Positions 59,152 through 64,000 of a stretch of DNA of 64,000 nt are shown piece after piece (position 1 is the stretch's first letter; the number at the start of each line of letters is the position of its first letter). The DNA lies in the NCBI RefSeq assembly GCF_000151315.2, contig NW_011887298.1, positions 3,626-67,625 on the forward strand, written 5' to 3'. The stretch comes from Capsaspora owczarzaki ATCC 30864 (Eukaryota; Opisthokonta; Filasterea). The notes below the pieces were generated by a model that made no database searches, was not told the DNA's origin, and was given only the letters and a program-made list of their open reading frames with translations. The translations under genes were made by a program, and so were the position numbers.

Positions 59152-60552
59152 TTATGCAAGACGCAACAGGCCTTGTGCAGCGTCAAAGTGTTGCCCTGGT
59201 GCTTGCTGCAGTTGCTGCTGCTGTTGTTGTTGTTGCTGCTGTTGTGGCTGTTGTTGCTGTGATGATGGTTGTTGAGGTGGCAGCATTGGCTGAGGTGCGC
59301 GGTTTTGCATGTACATGGCCGAGTCTTGCATGACGTAGCCGAACGACTGGGCAGCCTGGGGCTGTTGGGAGAGGGTTTGCATGTAGGGCATTGGCTGCAT
59401 CATCATCGGCTGCGACGGAGGGGCAGAGTACTGCATGCCTGGCATGGGCATCTGCATCATCGGCATGTATGCGTGATGCGGCTGGGCGTACATGGGCTGC
59501 ATCATCTGCTGCGGAGCTTGCGGACCAGAAGGCTGCTGCATCATCAGCTGCTGAGGTGGTTGCTGCTGCTGTTGTTGCTGTTGTGGCTGCTGTTGTTGTT
59601 GTTGCTGGGGCTGAGCCTGGAACGGCATCATGGGGGACAGGTGTTGCGAAATGGGCATGCCCATCGCAGGCATGTGCTGGAGCAACTGCATCGGAGGTTG
59701 TTGTTGCTGCTGCTGCTGATGTTGTAGTTGTTGTTGTTGTTGCTGCTGCTGCTGCTGCTGCTGTTGTTGTTGTGGCTGCTGTTGAGGGCGTTGGGGCAAC
59801 TGCGGCTGTGGTTGAGGTGTGAGTTGCTGCTGCTGCTGCTGCTGCGGCTGCGGCTGCTGTGCGTCGCCCTTGGGTTGGATTCGCGCAGGCGGCGGGGACA
59901 CGACAATCTTCATGACTTGGACGGGCGACTCAGACCCTTGCGACTCGAGTTTGGCGGTCGTGGCAGCCGAAATCTCGGCCACCATGGTCGCAGGCTCGGG
60001 AGTGCCGCCCAGCTTGACGACTTGCTCGCGGAGAATGGCATTGTCCTTGACGAGGGCTTCCATGTACATGAGCACCTTGTCGAGCACGACGGCCTTGTGC
60101 AGCATGGCCGAGCCACCGCCAGCGCCGCCAGGAATCAAGTCCCGCAACGCTTGCAGACGCTCGTTGATCTTGGTCCGACGGCGGCGCTCAATGGCACGGT
60201 GGCTGACCTTCCGGACGATGGAAGCAGCCTCGCGTTGTTGCGCGCGGGTCAGAGGAGTGCCATTCGGCGCCATGTAATGCGTCATACTCGCAGGCCTGGG
60301 GATGGATCCTGTCGAGTCGCTCGATCCATCGCGCAGGAGCGGGTGTGGCAAGGCAGGGTGGGCCAGCTGCATTTGCTGCATTTGCTGCATTTGCTGCTGT
60401 GGTTGCTGCTGCTGTGGTTGTTGTGCTTGTGCTTGCTGTGCTTGTTGCTGCTTGCGCTTCTGGTTGGATTTGGGCTCGTCCGAGTCCTCTTCCGAGTCAT
60501 CCAACGTGTCGTCCTCGTCAAAGTCCTCGTCTTCCGACTCTGCGTCTTCGTC
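59152..60552 (-). CDS. bHLH transcription factor, glutamine-rich (main exon)
   Basis: The exon begins after an acceptor (AACGCAG|GAC) at 60552 and runs to a stop at 59152, encoding 466 aa. It opens with an acidic segment (DEDAESEDEDFDEDDTLDDS) and a Gln/Met-rich tract. The bHLH follows: basic region SHRAIERRRRTKINERLQAL carries the His-x3-Glu-x3-Arg residues that read an E-box (CANNTG). Helix 2 is HKAVVLDKVLMYMEALVKDN, running into a short leucine-zipper-like NAILREQVVKLGG. The C-terminal 250 residues are mostly Gln runs with Met/Pro, a composition common in activation regions. No exact metazoan subfamily is assigned; the basic region looks like class B (USF/MITF-like). The first exon is probably at 62512-62724 (separate entry). 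Confidence 0.85.
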   Translation of the reverse strand, partial: DEDAESEDEDFDEDDTLDDSEEDSDEPKSNQKRKQQQAQQAQAQQPQQQQPQQQMQQMQQMQLAHPALPHPLLRDGSSDSTGSIPRPASMTHYMAPNGTPLTRAQQREAASIVRKVSHRAIERRRRTKINERLQALRDLIPGGAGGGSAMLHKAVVLDKVLMYMEALVKDNAILREQVVKLGGTPEPATMVAEISAATTAKLESQGSESPVQVMKIVVSPPPARIQPKGDAQQPQPQQQQQQQLTPQPQPQLPQRPQQQPQQQQQQQQQQQQQQQLQHQQQQQQQPPMQLLQHMPAMGMPISQHLSPMMPFQAQPQQQQQQQPQQQQQQQQPPQQLMMQQPSGPQAPQQMMQPMYAQPHHAYMPMMQMPMPGMQYSAPPSQPMMMQPMPYMQTLSQQPQAAQSFGYVMQDSAMYMQNRAPQPMLPPQQPSSQQQQPQQQQQQQQQQQLQQAPGQHFDAAQGLLRLA

Positions 60553-62511
60553 CTGCGTTTTGATCAACGAGTTGAGTCAGCCAGGCAGGCAAAAACAAAA
60601 GTCAGCAACAAGAACAACAAACAAATACCATCCAACAACATCAACTGAAGGAATGTCGGGTTGAAGGTGCAATTGCAAAGCGACGTCTCATCAACACAGC
60701 CAAACAGGTCTAGATGCAACAAGCAAGACGACATGTTCATGATGATCGACCCGAACTTCATCATCGATGAGTCATTTCACTCGGCTGACAGTATCCCGTT
60801 TTGTGATTTTTTTTGTTTGTTTGTTTGGTTTGTTGGATTTTTTTTTTTTTTTTGTTTTTGTTTTTATGGGTTGTTTTTGGGTTGTTTTTCCAGTGTCGAA
60901 TCGCTCATCACAAAAACAAACAAATGTTCGCTGGATGCAATGTGTGAATGTGCGGTGAGACACCATTATCAAGTTGATTTGTGGTTGTGTGTTTTTTTTT
61001 TTTTTTTTTTTGTTGCAGATGCGTGACTGCTGGTTTTTAGGAAAAATCGCATTGCAATGCGAAAAGCGAATGCCCCAAAATGTCAGTGCTGCAACCCCTC
61101 CCCCCACGCAATGCAGTTTGCCCTGCCCTCCCTCCCCCTTTCCAACAAAAACCCAACACCAGGGGCAGAGCAAGCAGAGCGGACGACAGACAAAAAACAG
61201 GGTCAAAACACAAAAGAGAAAAGAAAAGAACACACAAACCCTCAACCCGCAAAAAAACTCCTAAAAACCCTAAAAACCCTTCCTTCCGATCGATCGCTTT
61301 TTTTTTTTTTTTTTTTTTTTTTTTTTGGTTTCTGCCCAACAACAAGAAAATACATTTGGGCCTGGCCAGCGCTGCTCTTTTTTTTTTTTTTTTCGCTCGC
61401 CTTCGCTCTCTGTGCTACCATCTCACTGACAACGCATACACGCTCGCTCAATGCACGCATGTTGTACGTTTGACGTGTTGCGAAGGAGCGTCATCGCCAT
61501 GCCTCCGTCATTTGTTGGAAGCTTCCGCAAAACCAAAAAAAAAAAAAAAAAAAAAACCCAAAAAATACCAACGAACGACCAGGCCTACTTTGCGGTGACC
61601 TGGTCCGTTTTCAAAGGGGCCATTTCCCAAGTCATTGAGTCAAACCAAGCAGGGTGGTCTCAACCCTCCCTCTTTCTCTCTTTCTGTAGTCATTCAGAAG
61701 CTCCGTTGCGTTGCTGTGACGGTTTTTTTTTTTTTCGCATTAGCAAACTTCTCCTTTTTTTTTTTTTTTTTTTTTTGAATGTGCATTTGCTGGCTCGTTT
61801 CTCGCTTCTCGCTGCTGTCGACAGCCTTGGGGGAAAAGCCACATTGCATCAGCACCACTCGGTCAAACAGAGGGGAAGGGGGCGGGGGCGCCCAGACACG
61901 GAGAGAGAGCGGGAGAGAAAGGGGAACAAAAAAATCAGGGCGAGGTCGTCGTGAAGGGGCAGCTTGTGGATCACACCCAGCCCCTTTTCCATTTTCCAGT
62001 TTTTTTTGGACGTCCCACTCGACGTCACCAGACGCTGCAGCTCGTAGCACCATGCACCACTGGATGACAAAACACCACGTCGACAGCACAGCGCCGAGAG
62101 TCATGGTGTGAGCGCGCTGGGAAGTGCGATGAACGACTTCGACCCTCGTCGCGTGATGGGGGTTTGAAAATGTCGCTCTTTTTTTTTTTTTTTTTTTTTT
62201 TAGATGTCGCAGGCAGTGCGAAAAGAAGCGAAAAACAAAAAACCAAAACGGACACAAACAACACTCGCGCCATGCGAGAAGGTGCAGAAGGAGATGGAAA
62301 AGAGTTTTGCAGAGTTGGAGGTCGTAAGCAAGCGGGGTTGGGGAGAGAGAGAGAGAGAGAGGACGAAAGAAAAAAAAAAAAAGAAAAAAAAAAAGGAACA
62401 TGACCCAAGTTACAATGGATTGGACGATTAAAAAAAATAATAATAAAAATAATAAAAAAAAGAAAAAAAACGAAAAAAGAGAACCCAAAGCTGAACGGGG
62501 GGCTCACGTAC
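60553..62511 (-). other. Probable long first intron of the bHLH gene
   Basis: 1,959 bp with many homopolymers (T runs at 60840-60853, 60992-61010, 61300-61326, 61378-61393, 61757-61776, 62178-62200; A runs at 61537-61556 and 62370-62394) and no supportable independent gene. The T runs lie mostly on the strand opposite to this gene, unlike other introns of the window, so a separate non-coding or coding transcript on the plus strand is possible. Confidence 0.4.
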
Positions 62512-62724
62512 CAGTCGCTGGCGCTTGCTGGTGGCGGTGCGGGACTCAGGAGCATGGTTGGCCGAGCGGGAGCCAGAGGGGCGGCCGCGCTGGGGGGACG
62601 AGCCGGTGGTGGTGGACGTCGTCACGCCTGCCTTGTCGGCTGCCGCTGTCACGGTGGTCGCAGTCAGGCTAGCAAAGGTGAACGGTATGCCTGCACGCAT
62701 CTGCGCTTCCAAGGGGAGTTCCAT
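62512..62724 (-). CDS. Probable first exon of the bHLH gene
   Basis: Minus-strand exon of 71 codons with a start in a strong context (GCCATGGAAC) and a good donor (CTG|GTACGTGAG), phase 0. It encodes MELPLEAQMRAGIPFTFASL and ends in a basic, nuclear-localisation-like TATSKRQRL. Joining it to the phase-0 acceptor at 60552 gives KRQRL followed by DEDAESEDED, a natural basic-to-acidic transition and in frame. The alternative candidate start exon near 60764 is out of phase with that acceptor. If the join is wrong, this is the first exon of an otherwise unseen gene. Confidence 0.55.
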
Positions 62725-64000
62725 GGCGAATTTTGTGTTGAGCTTGGAAGAAAAACAAAAAGGCTTGTTTTGTTCTGATGATGATAATCGTTGCGAGCAA
62801 CAGAGCTGCCGACAATCAGGTGAACAAGGGGAAGGAAGAGAAGGGGAAAATAGTGAGGTGTCGCCTGCTCGAAAAAAAGAAAAAAGAAAAAAAAGGGGGG
62901 TCAAAGGACGAATGACGCGCCAAATTAGGATTCTGCGACTCAAAATGAGAGTAAATACGAGTCATGCGCAAAATGCATCTCATCGCAAGCAGCAAACATG
63001 GGGGTAGGAGAAAGGAGGTCGAGCGAGGTTGGCAGTGGATCATGTGAAGCGCGGACAAAATGAAGCGGTGAAAGACGCAAAAAAAAAGAAAAAAAAAAAG
63101 GAAAAAAAAAAAAACAGGACACGTTGATGCATTCACAGTAATAACAATCATTGGCGTTTTCGATCGATGCGAGTGATGCGTGAGTGAGTGAGTGAGTTTT
63201 TTTGTGTGTTTTTTTGAAAATAGCAGCGACGGCAGCTGCTTGGGTTTTATTTAGCGGCTGACTTGAGTTTGCATTTGGGGAAGGTCTCTGCAACGGTTTG
63301 GGGAAGGGGCGACGGCCTTTTCGCACCCCTTTTCGATGGCTTTGCCTTCATTTTGAAGCCATGTACATGAGGCATGCATGCAGTTGGCTGCGGTCTGGCG
63401 AACAACCCTCCCAAAAAAAAAAAAAAGCGCGAAAAAATAAACAATAAATAATAATAAATCACAAAATGATGAGGCCATCGAGCGCAACAAAACTCAAAAT
63501 AACAACACGCGACATGGTGCAACTCTGGTCATGCGCCGATCAGAGACTCGAGTCGCAAGTGCTGCGGGGGAGTTTTGAGCATTGGTGACGGGTTCGTTTG
63601 CTGTGTTTGATGTTGCAGAGAGCGATTAAAGCGATAATGAAACGGACCACAATGAGAAAAAAAGCAAAAAGGAAAAAGTGCAAAAAAAAAAAAAAAAAAA
63701 AAAGCCGATGTGCGGCTGCTGCCTGAACCTAGATCTAGAATCACTACTGAAGCGTACGAAACGTATGCGGAAGTGTCGTTTGCTATGAATATAGTGAAGA
63801 ATGAGGGGGAAGACCGATTAGGGATGGAGTGCAGTTCGTAACAGTGCCCTTGTGTGTGTTTGTGGCTGCGGTTCCGGATTGGATTAGGAAAAGCCACAAA
63901 AACACACCACGCCCCGCACTCTGCCCCGAGCCGTGGCTTTTTTTTCTGAGGGCGAGCAAATGTCACCCACATGTCAGGCCTTCAATTATCAGCGGACCAT
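62725..64000. other. Right-end region, no assured gene
   Basis: Upstream region of the putative bHLH first exon, then about 1.2 kb with A/T homopolymers. A short minus-strand frame ends at 63251 with MKAKPSKRGAKRPSPLP...KCKLKSAAK and a stop overlapping an AATAAA. It could be the 3' exon of a gene entering from the right, or a chance basic frame. Confidence 0.3.

Noticed and set aside
59728-60648. Leucine-rich plus-strand frame
   Set aside because: Antisense of polyglutamine codons (CAG/CAA read as CTG/TTG) in the bHLH gene.
60564-60764. Alternative first exon of the bHLH gene (MMKFGSIIM...)
   Set aside because: Its donor leaves phase 1 whereas the bHLH acceptor at 60552 needs phase 0; the frame at 62512-62724 fits instead.

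Overview
This is eukaryotic nuclear DNA. Genes are on both strands, carry short GT-AG introns, and are separated by long T/A homopolymer tracts and microsatellites. The content suggests a unicellular opisthokont-grade protist, for example a filasterean or other holozoan. The evidence is an IP3 receptor (MIR, RIH and channel domains), a Rho-GEF, an RNPS1-like splicing factor and a bHLH regulator, together with two enzymes of the fungal-type alpha-aminoadipate lysine pathway and a HSD17B7/Erg27-type sterol reductase. The assignment to a lineage is inference; no species marker was seen. No rRNA, tRNA or CRISPR array was recognised.

Layout. 1-665: remains of a leucine-rich-repeat (LRR) gene on the minus strand, cut at its 5' side by a MULE DNA transposon (683-5805) with 34-bp inverted ends and a spliced transposase gene. 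6924-7904: secreted cathepsin L-like protease. 8653-16754 (minus): IP3 receptor, with its first exon unresolved. 19452-20760 (minus): RNPS1-like RS/RRM protein. 21419-26923 (minus): P4-ATPase lipid flippase in four exons. 27439-31281: TPR-SET protein with an N-terminal hydrophobic segment. 31602-32288 (minus): PLD6/Zucchini-like phospholipase D with a CCCH finger. 32608-33582 (minus): second cathepsin L. 35709-36491 and 37771-39318: two paralogues of an unrecognised family. 39608-41447 (minus) and 42084-43748 (plus): homoisocitrate dehydrogenase and homocitrate synthase, arranged head to head. 44740-48376: Rho-GEF. 48957-52010: large Gln/His-rich AT-hook protein. 52662-54823 (minus): an intact LRR gene in which every repeat is one 84-nt exon. 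55125-56402: membrane-anchored STAND-like P-loop ATPase, head to head with the LRR gene. 56835-58740: HSD17B7-like reductase with an apparent AT-AC intron. 59152-60552 (minus), probably with a distant first exon at 62512-62724: bHLH regulator.

Genes that appear to work together. The two lysine genes encode the committed first step and the oxidative decarboxylation step of the aminoadipate route and share a 636-bp intergenic promoter region. The LRR and STAND-ATPase genes share about 300 bp; together they supply the two halves of an NLR-type receptor, although a functional link is only inferred. The two cathepsins are diverged inverted copies with the same signal peptide and the same mature-protease junction.

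Exon models were built by hand from splice signals, reading-frame phase and protein-family motifs. For every multi-exon model given as complete, the exon lengths sum to a whole number of codons.
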